Source: Caryophanales bacterium UBA3668 (lineage in GTDB: Bacteria > Bacillota_I > Bacilli_A > RFN20 > CAG-826). Taken from it: a DNA stretch of 31,600 nucleotides. Position numbers and translations under genes: made by a program. How positions within the stretch are numbered: the stretch's first letter is position 1; each line of letters starts with the position of its first letter. Of the stretch, positions 23,917-31,600 are shown in pieces. The stretch spans positions 1-31,600 of the forward strand of contig DFJP01000060.1 in NCBI GenBank assembly GCA_002373085.1. Direction: 5' to 3'. The notes under the pieces are model-generated. The model was not told the origin of the DNA. It saw only the letters and a list, made by a program, of their open reading frames with translations, and did not search any database.

Positions 23917-24867
23917 TTATTTAAATAAAATTAAGCAGGCTGCTCCAATTTTACCTGAATCGTATCCAAGAGTGCCATTAACTACTTCAACTTTTGGAGA
24001 TCCGATAAATCCATAATGATTCTTTTCAAGATAATCAGCGACTTTATCAATTAAGTATTCTTTTTCGTTAGCGATACCACCAGAAAGAATAATAACTTCA
24101 GGTCTAAAGATGTTACAGAAGTTAAGTAATCCTTCAGAAAGGTACATGACATAGTCATTTACTAACTTCATTCCATATTTATCGCCTCTTTTAGCGGCTA
24201 AGAAAGCGTTTCTACCATCAACACCCACTAATTCTTTTTCAATTTGAGTTAAGAGGCTCTCTGGGTGTTTTTTCATCATTGCACGTGTGTCTTTAATTAA
24301 CGCACTTGCGGAAGCATATGCTTCAAAGCATCCTTTTCTTCCACAGCCACAGGCTCTTCCATTCACGTGGATTACCATGTGTCCGAGTTCTCCACCTTGA
24401 TGTTTGTAACCGTCATAGAGTTTGCCGTTAATAATTACTCCTCCACCAATACCGGTTCCTAAAGTAATCATAATGGAGTTTTGATATTTGCTACCGCTTC
24501 CGAATTTAGCTTCTCCTAGAGCAGCAACATTCGCATCGTTATTAATAACAACTTCTAAGCCTAACCTTTTCTCTACAAATTCTTTTAATGGAAATTTTGA
24601 CCACATTGGTAAGTTAGGAGAATTAATGATAATTCCGTTATCGATATCAAGTATGCCAGGACATCCAATTCCAATGCCTTTGACTTTGCCTTTATATCCA
24701 CCTTCATCCATTGCTTTAGCAATAATGTCACATAGTTTTCCAACAGAGTCTTCCGCAGAAACTTCTTTTTCTACTTTCATTGAGAAACGATTAAGAATCT
24801 CACCTTTATCATTAATAAAAGCACCCTTGATGGATGTTCCGCCAATATCAACGCCGATAGCAATCAT
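23917..24867 (-). CDS. glcK: ROK-family glucokinase
   Basis: Cytoplasmic kinase that phosphorylates glucose with ATP. At 316 aa it shows the N-terminal phosphate loop VDIGGTSIKG (6-15), the catalytic motif NNDANVAALGEA (Asp111), LGTGIGGG (136-143), and the ROK zinc site with GH163 and CGCGRKGC (Cys173, 175, 180) followed by FEAYASASAL. Lack of an N-terminal helix-turn-helix makes it a kinase rather than a repressor. AGAGG precedes the ATG. Glucose is released by the cellobiose phosphorylase of this region, so this enzyme could feed it into glycolysis, though it has its own promoter and no copy of the operator. Another hexose such as N-acetylmannosamine is possible but less likely. Confidence 0.9.
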   Translation of the reverse strand: MIAIGVDIGGTSIKGAFINDKGEILNRFSMKVEKEVSAEDSVGKLCDIIAKAMDEGGYKGKVKGIGIGCPGILDIDNGIIINSPNLPMWSKFPLKEFVEKRLGLEVVINNDANVAALGEAKFGSGSKYQNSIMITLGTGIGGGVIINGKLYDGYKHQGGELGHMVIHVNGRACGCGRKGCFEAYASASALIKDTRAMMKKHPESLLTQIEKELVGVDGRNAFLAAKRGDKYGMKLVNDYVMYLSEGLLNFCNIFRPEVIILSGGIANEKEYLIDKVADYLEKNHYGFIGSPKVEVVNGTLGYDSGKIGAACLILFK

Positions 24868-24894
24868 AATTATAGCCTCTTCTTATCTAAGAAA

Positions 24895-24924
24895 ATTATA
24901 GCGAAAAAGGAACTCTATTTCCAA
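24895..24924 (-). promoter_or_regulatory. Promoter of the ROK kinase gene
   Basis: On the minus strand TTGGAA (24924-24919) and TATAAT (24900-24895) are 18 bases apart, about 28 bases upstream of the ATG. Confidence 0.65.
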
Positions 24925-24984
24925 CAAATGACGCTACTGGTTACTTTTTAATAATGATTTGCAATTATTTCGCTATTTTATCAA

Positions 24985-25010
24985 TAAAAAAGACCACTTT
25001 GAAAGTGGCC
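24985..25010 (-). terminator. Rho-independent terminator of the MscS gene
   Basis: On the minus strand GGCCACTTTC and an AAAGTGGTC arm form a strong, nearly loop-free stem followed by TTTTTTA. Confidence 0.85.
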
Positions 25011-25033
25011 TAATTATAGTAAGAGGTATAAAT

Positions 25034-26101
25034 TTATTTCTTAATCTCAATGTCTTTTGATAGTTCTTTTTGTTCTTCGGTGAATTCTTGAACCTTCTTT
25101 TCAGTCTTCTTGGTGACGATTTCTTTTGGTTTATCTTCTTCACCCATATGAACAACGACTTGATTGAATGGAATGTTGATATTATTGTCATCAAACATAA
25201 TCTTAATTTCTCTATTCAAATCTCTTTGGACTTGATAGATATCATTTTCTTTACATTTAGCAACGAATAATAAGTTAACCGAACTTTCAGCGAGTTCTGA
25301 AACACCTTTGTAATATGGTCCTTCAACAATTCCTGGAATCTTTTCTTTTAATTTATCAATGTTATCAGCGATAACAGCCTCAACATTTTCAATACGTGCT
25401 TCATAACCAATTGCAACATAACATTTAGCGATAGATAATTCTTTGGTTTGGTTAATAATTGATTTAATTTGGCTATTGTTAACAATCTTCACGTTTCCGC
25501 CTGCATCAATTAACTTTGTAGTTCTAATTCCAATCGCTTGAACTTCACCTCTCCAGCCATCAACGATGATGATATCTCCAACTTGGAAATCGCCTTCAAA
25601 GACGATGAAGACACCCGCTAAAATGTCAGCGACAAGTGATTGTGAACCAAGACCTATGATAAGAGTAACAACTCCAGCACTAGCAAGCATTGCAGTAGCA
25701 GGGGCACCCCAGGCATCTAAGATAAAGAAGACTGTCGCAATCGCGATAACCCATTTAACAAAGTTAACCATTAAACGAGAAATAGTCATTCCTTTTCTAG
25801 ATCTAAATGTAAGTCTAGCAGCGTAATGAATTCCAATTGCTAATGCAATAGCAATAGTAATGATTTGAATTGTCTTCATTAAGTGTGGGACAAGTTCAAC
25901 GCAGATGTATCTGACTGCTTCATTATCAGAGTTGATTTGTAATTCTCTGAAGAAGCCATGCCAAATAATATCTCCCATATCATTTGTTTCACTCCAACCA
26001 TAGATTTCCTTTGCGAAGATAAATCCAATGATTGTGATGACCACTAATACGCCAAATAGTGACCATAAGACAATCTTTCTGGTTTTTTCATTCTTTTCCA
26101 T
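25034..26101 (-). CDS. mscS: MscS-family mechanosensitive ion channel
   Basis: A 355-residue membrane channel that opens under membrane tension and protects against osmotic downshock. There are hydrophobic helices at ~10-30, ~73-93 and ~112-130, then the pore-lining TM3 with LIIGLGSQSLVADILAGVFIVFEG (~147-170 overall) and the beta-domain start FQVGDIIIVDGWRGEV, all diagnostic of the family. The C-terminus is a charged, Lys/Glu-rich tail. AGGAGG lies 11 bases before the ATG. It follows the large repeat protein by 27 bases with no terminator or promoter visible between them, so they are probably co-transcribed. Confidence 0.93.
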   Translation of the reverse strand: MEKNEKTRKIVLWSLFGVLVVITIIGFIFAKEIYGWSETNDMGDIIWHGFFRELQINSDNEAVRYICVELVPHLMKTIQIITIAIALAIGIHYAARLTFRSRKGMTISRLMVNFVKWVIAIATVFFILDAWGAPATAMLASAGVVTLIIGLGSQSLVADILAGVFIVFEGDFQVGDIIIVDGWRGEVQAIGIRTTKLIDAGGNVKIVNNSQIKSIINQTKELSIAKCYVAIGYEARIENVEAVIADNIDKLKEKIPGIVEGPYYKGVSELAESSVNLLFVAKCKENDIYQVQRDLNREIKIMFDDNNINIPFNQVVVHMGEEDKPKEIVTKKTEKKVQEFTEEQKELSKDIEIKK

Positions 26102-26128
26102 AAAACGTTATACCTCCTGTGTGTCGTT

Positions 26129-29100
26129 TTATACTTGTATATCAAACTGCATGTTTGACTTTATCAAAACCGTTTCGGTTTGATTTGTAAGATTTGAATA
26201 ATATCTAATTGAAACACTAACTGGACCATTACTAAGTAATGCCACTATTGCTTCATAATTAGCGTTACCGGAAATATCGATGTTAGTCATTTCAGTACTG
26301 TTGTTATAAATTGGTTCAAAATCTACTGATTCTTCACCATCAGTGCCAGTGAACACTAATTTAAAATTAGTGAATGATTCTTGGTTAGGATCTAATTCAA
26401 TTATCGCAGTGGATAGATCAATTGAACCACCAGAAACATAAGGACTAACATCTGCGCCTAATACTTTTGAGGTTGTTCCCTTAGTTAAGGTCACCATCTC
26501 AGAGAAGTAATTCACACTTTCATCTTGTTTAGTTAAATAGTTATGTTGAGTGCCATTTAATTGGAAGGCCACTTCTTGAGAAGCATCCATAGCACCAAAA
26601 TCAGTGCCAACTGGAATAAATTGCCATCCACTCATAGGCATAATCGTATATTCGTGTTGTCCAAGAATAATAGACATATTACTAATATCTTCACGTGGAT
26701 TTTCCATGTCGATGTAAAGAGCTAAAGTTAAGTCATCGTAGTTCTCATCAAGTTGATATAAACACCAATCACTTTGATATCCATTTACTGAAGAAGGTTG
26801 TGAATCTATAAATGTAACTGTGCCTGTTGGACCGTTATAAGTAGTGCCATTAACCGTATAAGAAACCGCGTAATTCCACTCAATGTTAGTGGTTAAATCA
26901 AGTTCATCTAGTTGGATATATTGGCTTCCACTTACTGGATTAATTGAGACAGTTTGAGAGTAATGTTCATCTCCAGTTGGAGTAGCAGGAGCGTTTGGAT
27001 TAGTGAACGTAATCGAAGCACTAGTGATTGTTTGATAATAGTCATCAACAGTTAAATCAATACTGACATCGTGGGTTGGTTCACCAAAGTTTGTCTTTTC
27101 ATCAACAACACATCCAGTGATATATGTTGGTAAATAGTTATCAGTAAATGTTTGTTGTCCACTTATTGATTGATCTAAATCGCCGTCTTTGTAATACGAA
27201 AGTTGATAACTATAGATATTTCCTGCTTCAAAGAATAACGTTCCTTCTCCTTCAGTAGAGTTACTAAGAGTTTGAGGCTCTGTAGTTTTTTCTAATTGAT
27301 ATGTTCTAGTTCCATTACCGGACATGTATAAAGAGATATTGGTAATGAGATTTAGTGGGTCGTTATAGTTTAATGTAACAGTGAATTCACCAGTCGCATA
27401 ATTTGCGTCCATAGAGAAAGTTATTCCTGATATTTCAGTTTGGTCATACAGACCACTGCTGTCAGAGAAACTAAATTCTGGATAGATTTCGCTTATTGAT
27501 TGACTACCTCGTTCAGAATCAGTCCAAGATAAGCCAATCTTGAAGTCTCTTTTTCTCACAAGCTCTAAATCATCAATATAGTTAGCTAAACTAACTGTTT
27601 GAGAACTGGTAGTTTTTGTTAACGGAATATTATATGTTGTGTTATTCCAATTGTCAGTCATCACAAGGTTGAAGTTTGAGTAATAATTATAGTCATCTCG
27701 ATAATCTAAGGTGACACTCATCTCATATGTTTCAAAGCTGATTTCATCGCTAACAGTGACTCCATTAACTTGAGAAACACCGCTGCTACTATCAGTAAAT
27801 ATTCTAGTAACTGGAGTAGCACTCGCTTCAGTTCCACTATCGTATACATAAACTACTGTGAAAGTAATTTCGTTATGTCTAATATCGATAGGAACTTCAC
27901 TATATCTAGTTAAATCCACTGTTTGAACTTCTTTAGAAATAGTTAAAGGCACTCTCACTGTACGAGTACTATCAGCGTTTGGTGAATCTCCAATCACAAC
28001 TACTGGTTCAGTACAGTCTAAATAGAAGTTAGTGATTTGATTTAATTCATCAATATAATTGAGTTTGATAGTAAATGTATAGTCAACAAAGTTAGCGGTT
28101 TCACTAATCGTAGGAGCGTTAACTGTTGGAACAGTGCCACTATTATCAGTAAATTTGACTGCTCCGATTTCTAAAGCCTTTGATGTATTTCCTTCGTAAT
28201 AGTTAAATAACGGTTTAAATGTTAGAGTTCTTAAGATTTCAGGATTTGTGGTGTTGTATTCTGAATAATTAATCACTTGTGGTTCAAGAGTCTTTTCTAA
28301 TGAAATTGTGACCGCTGGATAGTCTTGGTAGAAATCTCTAAGTTCAAGTTCAATATCATGTATCTCATCTAAATCATCTTGATAATCTAGTGTCACTGTA
28401 AATTCATAGGTGATGAAGTTAGCTTCACTACTAACAGTAGGTATACCAAAATCAACAATCACTCCAGATGGATCATTAAACTCTACTATACTTCCATCAG
28501 TGTAAGAACGACTTTCTTGTCCTTCACCGTAATATAACTCATATGTATAACTGCCTTTTCTAAGATCAACTTTTGTAGAGCCATCAGTGTTTAGTGCAGA
28601 CATTGTCTGAGGTTCAGTAGTCGCTTCAAGATTAAAACTAGTTCTAAATGGAATTTCATTATTGTCTAAAATCAAAACAAGCATGAAATCATGGAAGTAT
28701 CCTTCTTCATTTTCCGTGTAATCGAGTTGAACATTGAAAGTGTTATTCGCAAAACTAGCGTCTAAGAAGTTAATTCCATTAAATTGATTTGGAACTTGGC
28801 TATCTTTCATCGTTGTGAAACTCGAATCATAAATGATTTTCTTAGAATCGCTTTGTTCTTGAACGTAAATTCGGTACGTTTGACCACCACTTAGTTGTTC
28901 AAATGTGCCTTCATTCATTCCTTCATAAAGGTCACGATATCCACTATAGGATTGATTCTCAATAATGAGTCTAAATGGGGTTTCTTCAGTATCAAAAAGC
29001 TCTAGATAGTAAGTAACTTCAGTAATTCCTACTTCTAGTCCTTGGAATTTACAATATGCATTGTTATTAGAAATTGTAGTAATACCAACAGTAGCCGCGA

Positions 29101-29497
29101 TAGCGGTAACAACAACAGTTGCTACTCCAGCAGCAGTTCCGGCAGCAGCGGAACTAGCTCCACCTGCAGCTGCAGAAGTTCCTCCACTAGCAGCGCTAGC
29201 TTCGCTTGCGGTTGAAGTGCTACTGCTTGATGAAGAATCAACAACAGTATTACCTTCGTTAGTGTTTAATTTATCAATGAGATCTTTTTGTTGCTTAAAG
29301 TTATTTTGGTCAGCGCCTTCTTCGCTGCTAAAGTTCTCGTGGTTTTTAGTCGCGCTATCATTGACTTCGTCTCTACCAACTGTAGATTTATTTTCGCGTT
29401 GATTAAAAATACCTGTCTTAGGCGTACTACCAAATTCAAAAACGGTATAGCTAGAGTCGTTATGTACTTCTACAGAGTTAAATTCATCTTTTGGCAT
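26129..29497 (-). CDS. Large repeat-containing surface protein with an internal membrane anchor
   Basis: 1122 residues. There is no N-terminal signal: a hydrophilic ~87-residue segment precedes a Ser/Ala/Gly-rich tract (88-121) and one hydrophobic helix (~122-142), so an N-in/C-out anchor is likely. The rest is a tandem array of about seven beta-rich repeats of ~110 residues. Each has a strand like ANFITYEFTVTLDY (starting near 247, 359, 468, 586, 698, 802 and 918), followed in most copies by LEKTTEPQTLS-type strands and ending in FTDNSG-type turns. No catalytic residues, LPXTG or lipobox are seen. The fold looks immunoglobulin-like. It probably forms a stalk or adhesin on the cell surface. 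It has its own promoter with an embedded inverted repeat, and mscS lies directly downstream. No family recognised. Confidence 0.82.
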   Translation of the reverse strand: MPKDEFNSVEVHNDSSYTVFEFGSTPKTGIFNQRENKSTVGRDEVNDSATKNHENFSSEEGADQNNFKQQKDLIDKLNTNEGNTVVDSSSSSSTSTASEASAASGGTSAAAGGASSAAAGTAAGVATVVVTAIAATVGITTISNNNAYCKFQGLEVGITEVTYYLELFDTEETPFRLIIENQSYSGYRDLYEGMNEGTFEQLSGGQTYRIYVQEQSDSKKIIYDSSFTTMKDSQVPNQFNGINFLDASFANNTFNVQLDYTENEEGYFHDFMLVLILDNNEIPFRTSFNLEATTEPQTMSALNTDGSTKVDLRKGSYTYELYYGEGQESRSYTDGSIVEFNDPSGVIVDFGIPTVSSEANFITYEFTVTLDYQDDLDEIHDIELELRDFYQDYPAVTISLEKTLEPQVINYSEYNTTNPEILRTLTFKPLFNYYEGNTSKALEIGAVKFTDNSGTVPTVNAPTISETANFVDYTFTIKLNYIDELNQITNFYLDCTEPVVVIGDSPNADSTRTVRVPLTISKEVQTVDLTRYSEVPIDIRHNEITFTVVYVYDSGTEASATPVTRIFTDSSSGVSQVNGVTVSDEISFETYEMSVTLDYRDDYNYYSNFNLVMTDNWNNTTYNIPLTKTTSSQTVSLANYIDDLELVRKRDFKIGLSWTDSERGSQSISEIYPEFSFSDSSGLYDQTEISGITFSMDANYATGEFTVTLNYNDPLNLITNISLYMSGNGTRTYQLEKTTEPQTLSNSTEGEGTLFFEAGNIYSYQLSYYKDGDLDQSISGQQTFTDNYLPTYITGCVVDEKTNFGEPTHDVSIDLTVDDYYQTITSASITFTNPNAPATPTGDEHYSQTVSINPVSGSQYIQLDELDLTTNIEWNYAVSYTVNGTTYNGPTGTVTFIDSQPSSVNGYQSDWCLYQLDENYDDLTLALYIDMENPREDISNMSIILGQHEYTIMPMSGWQFIPVGTDFGAMDASQEVAFQLNGTQHNYLTKQDESVNYFSEMVTLTKGTTSKVLGADVSPYVSGGSIDLSTAIIELDPNQESFTNFKLVFTGTDGEESVDFEPIYNNSTEMTNIDISGNANYEAIVALLSNGPVSVSIRYYSNLTNQTETVLIKSNMQFDIQV

Positions 29498-29518
29498 GCA
29501 ACGTTTACCAACAAATAA

Positions 29519-29547
29519 ATTATTTCATTGCCATATGAAATAGTCAA
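29519..29547 (-). promoter_or_regulatory. Promoter with inverted repeat in the spacer, upstream of the repeat protein
   Basis: On the minus strand TTGACT (29547-29542) and AATAAT (29524-29519) are 17 bases apart. An inverted repeat, TATTTCAT and ATGAAATA with a six-base centre (29521-29542), fills the spacer and touches both hexamers. A protein bound there would exclude RNA polymerase. Confidence 0.6.
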
Positions 29548-29561
29548 AATAATGTTAAAAC

Positions 29562-29589
29562 AAAAAAGAACCGGATATACCAGTTCTTT
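29562..29589 (-). terminator. Rho-independent terminator of the ygeY-ygeW unit
   Basis: On the minus strand AAAGAACTGG pairs with CCGGTTCTTT (one G:U pair) around a five-base loop, followed by further T residues. Confidence 0.85.
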
Positions 29590-29606
29590 AATGCTATTAA
29601 TTTATT

Positions 29607-30617
29607 TTATCTTCTATCACTTGGGAGTTTGTCGTGAACAAAGAGGGCCATGACTGCTTTAGCAGTATGGATTCTGTTTTCAGCTTCTTGATAGACGACT
29701 GATTGTGGTCCATCAATGACTTCATCAACGACTTCGTTAACTCTATCAGCAGGAAGAGCATGCATATATCTACATGTTGGTTTTGCTAACGCCATCTTAT
29801 CTGGTGTACATTTCCATGCTTTAAGCGCTAATAAGGCATCATCAACGACTGTTGTGGATTGGTTAGTAACCCAGCTACCCCAGTTCTTTGGGAAGACAAC
29901 GTCTGCGTCTTTATAAGCGGCATCCATATCATGTGTAATAGTTAAAGATCCACCATGTTCAGCAGCGTTCTTTCTTGCTTTTTCAATAACCCAATCTGGT
30001 AAATCATATCCTTCTGGGTAAGCAAGAGTAACATCGATTCCATATCTTGGGAATAATAAGACTTGAGAAACTGGAACTGAGATTGGTTTCTTGTGTGTTG
30101 TAGCCATTGCCCAGATAACTGAAACCTTTAAGTGTTCGGTGTGTCCAAATTCATCTTCAATGGTCATTAAGTCCGCTAAAGCTTGCATTGGGTGATATAA
30201 GTCACATTGTAAGTTGATGATTGGGACTGTTGACCATTTGGCCATTTCTCTAATGTATTTATTTCCTAATCCCCAGTTACAGTAACGGCAAGCAATCATA
30301 TGACCAAAACTTGAAAGGATGACTGCGGTGTCTTTTGCACTTTCACCATGAGCAATTTGCATCATGGAGGTGTCTAAGAATGTTGCATGGCCACCAAGTT
30401 GAGCCATACCACTTTCAAATGAGTTTCTGGTTCTTGTGGATTGCTCAAAGAACATTAAGAATCCAGTTTTATTTGTGAGCCAATCAGTTGGTTCGTTTCT
30501 ATAGAAAGCATCTTTTAAGTCACGAGATACTTTAAGCATATAGTCGATTTCTTCTTTAGTAAAATCTTCTAAAGTGATGAGGTGTCGACCAGCAAATCTT
30601 GGTTGAATTTTTTCCAT
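29607..30617 (-). CDS. ygeW: YgeW-like carbamoyltransferase
   Basis: 336 residues of the aspartate/ornithine carbamoyltransferase superfamily. Carbamoyl-phosphate site motifs are intact: FFEQSTRTRNSFE (STRTR at 60-64), HPMQALADL (142-150) and MHALPADR near the C-terminus. QIAHGE, INLQCDLYHP, KPISVP, DVTLAYPEGYDL and DADVVFPKNW follow the pattern of E. coli YgeW rather than classical ArgF. It is shorter than E. coli YgeW (~396 aa), mainly at the N-terminus. GGAG precedes the ATG, and the peptidase gene ends 29 bases upstream. The acceptor substrate of YgeW proteins is not established; purine or amino-acid catabolism has been proposed from gene context. Confidence 0.85.
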   Translation of the reverse strand: MEKIQPRFAGRHLITLEDFTKEEIDYMLKVSRDLKDAFYRNEPTDWLTNKTGFLMFFEQSTRTRNSFESGMAQLGGHATFLDTSMMQIAHGESAKDTAVILSSFGHMIACRYCNWGLGNKYIREMAKWSTVPIINLQCDLYHPMQALADLMTIEDEFGHTEHLKVSVIWAMATTHKKPISVPVSQVLLFPRYGIDVTLAYPEGYDLPDWVIEKARKNAAEHGGSLTITHDMDAAYKDADVVFPKNWGSWVTNQSTTVVDDALLALKAWKCTPDKMALAKPTCRYMHALPADRVNEVVDEVIDGPQSVVYQEAENRIHTAKAVMALFVHDKLPSDRR

Positions 30618-30646
30618 AATATTTACGTTTTACTCCTTTTTTGCAG

Positions 30647-31600
30647 TTATTTTCTAAGATTTTCCAAATACATTAATGGCATAACAGCGTATAAAGCTGC
30701 ACAGATAACAAGGTCTTCTTTTCTTGTCTTTTCATTTGGTGCGTGAGCTTCTTTTTCATCACCAGGACCAAAGCCAATGCATTCGATTCCATATCTTCCC
30801 ATAATGGAAACACCATTAGTGGAGAATGTCCATTTGTCGATGATTGGTGCCTTGTTGAATAAGCCTTCATATCCTTCTTTCATACTTCTACAAAGAATAT
30901 GATCTTCTGGGATAACCCAGGTTGGGAAATAGGCTTGAGTTGGATAAACAAGTCCGGTGTATGACGCTCTTTCGTAGTCATACATTGTGACTTCTGCTTT
31001 AGCGGCCTTAACACTTGGGAGTGCTTCAATTTCTGCTAAAGCGGATTTATATGTTTCTCCATCAGTTAATCTTCTATCTAATGAAATCCAGCATCCATCT
31101 GCAACTGCGCATCTAGATGGTGATTTGTGGAAGATTTGGCTAACTGTGACTGTACCTTTTCCAAGGAAGTCATCGTTTTTGAGTCTATCATTAAGTTTTT
31201 CAACATCTTTGATGATGTCTGCCATCTTGTAAATAGCGTTATCTCCTCTTTCAGGAGCACTACCATGGCAAGAGATACCACGAGTGGCAACTTTAATTTC
31301 CATTCTTCCTCTATGTCCACGATAGATTCGACAGCTTGTTGGTTCGGTAATAAGGACGAATTCTGGTTTGACTTTATCTTCTTCAATAATGTATTGCCAA
31401 CATAATCCATCACAGTCTTCTTCTTGGACTGTTCCGGTAATCACTAAAGTGTAGTCATCTTCTAAATGTAAATCTTTAATGATTTTAGCAGCGTAGACCA
31501 TTGAGGCCATACCACCTTCTTGATCAGAAGCACCTCTTCCTCCAAGATGGACATCATCTTCAAATCCTTCATATGGATCAAATGTCCAGTTTTTGATTTC
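30647..31600 (-). CDS. ygeY: M20-family peptidase YgeY-like, N-terminus beyond the window
   Basis: The reading frame continues past the ATG at 31510 to the right edge, where residues with the metal-ligand motif [10 protein letters not shown] are still encoded, so 31510 is not the start. VQEEDCDG holds the catalytic Glu and second metal ligand, [11 protein letters not shown] and [12 protein letters not shown] mark the dimerisation domain, and [14 protein letters not shown] holds the last His ligand. The sequence fits YgeY-type zinc hydrolases of the M20/ArgE/DapE group, which act on amide bonds of small peptides or acyl amino acids. It lies 29 bases before the YgeW-like gene, an arrangement known from several anaerobes. 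Confidence 0.88.
   Translation of the reverse strand, partial: EIKNWTFDPYEGFEDDVHLGGRGASDQEGGMASMVYAAKIIKDLHLEDDYTLVITGTVQEEDCDGLCWQYIIEEDKVKPEFVLITEPTSCRIYRGHRGRMEIKVATRGISCHGSAPERGDNAIYKMADIIKDVEKLNDRLKNDDFLGKGTVTVSQIFHKSPSRCAVADGCWISLDRRLTDGETYKSALAEIEALPSVKAAKAEVTMYDYERASYTGLVYPTQAYFPTWVIPEDHILCRSMKEGYEGLFNKAPIIDKWTFSTNGVSIMGRYGIECIGFGPGDEKEAHAPNEKTRKEDLVICAALYAVMPLMYLENLRK

Noticed and set aside
29061..29402. Ala-rich plus-strand frame resembling a membrane peptide
   Set aside because: It is antisense to the Ser/Ala/Gly tract and membrane helix of the large surface protein.
601..31600. Genetic code 4 (TGA = Trp)
   Set aside because: Genes read through without in-frame TGA, and conserved Trp residues such as in ADWNDC are TGG, so the sequence gives no evidence of reassignment; only the absence of TGA stops is notable.

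Overview
The window comes from an AT-rich, Gram-positive-type member of the Bacilli/Firmicutes. It has lipoproteins with lipoboxes, strong Shine-Dalgarno sequences, TTGACA/TATAAT promoters, short rho-independent terminators and no outer-membrane SusC/D genes. Trp is encoded by TGG. None of the 20 genes whose stop lies in the window ends in TGA (15 TAA, 5 TAG). These traits, plus phosphorylases resembling those of clostridia, suggest an uncultured gut or rumen Bacilli lineage near the Erysipelotrichia/Mollicutes grade. That placement is inference.

Left edge (1-600): an unlisted, partial ORF6N-domain (phage antirepressor-type) gene on the minus strand with an apparent frame break at its start, then a tRNA-Ala(CGC) with its own promoter and terminator. 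A plus-strand gene at 601-2061 encodes an MsmX/MsmK/UgpC-type sugar ABC ATPase.

Centre (2157-20820): a plant-glycan utilisation locus, all minus strand. Transcription order: exported tyrosine phosphatase, exported SGNH esterase with an FN3 domain, LacI-type regulator, CUT1 sugar-binding lipoprotein, two permeases, GH10 xylanase lipoprotein, unknown lipoprotein, cellobiose phosphorylase (GH94), cellodextrin phosphorylase (GH94). Gaps are tiny or negative, which suggests one ~17 kb operon. A separately transcribed secreted CBM-like protein (2157-3731) follows. The same 14-bp palindrome GGTAAGCGCTTACC lies in front of the operon (20797-20810) and in front of the secreted protein (3772-3785), just downstream of the -10 in the latter, so both units look like one regulon. 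The operon has no ATPase; the nearby 601-2061 gene is the obvious candidate. Model: surface enzymes cut and deacetylate glucan/xylan, the ABC system imports oligosaccharides, and the two phosphorylases release glucose-1-phosphate and glucose. A ROK glucokinase (23917-24867) could phosphorylate the glucose.

Right part (20954-31600): two small DUF308-like membrane proteins, a membrane protein fused through a charge-segregated E/P-K/A/P linker to a DUF2188 domain, the ROK kinase, an MscS channel downstream of a 1122-residue surface protein with about seven ~110-residue beta-sandwich repeats, and a YgeW-like carbamoyltransferase following a YgeY-like M20 peptidase cut by the window edge.

Most promising observations: the exported CX5R phosphatase heading a glycan operon, the two-site operator, the repeat protein paired with MscS and its promoter-embedded inverted repeat, the DUF2188 fusion, a promoter buried in a terminator giving a near-leaderless mRNA, the absence of TGA stops, and the helical insertion in the ABC ATPase.
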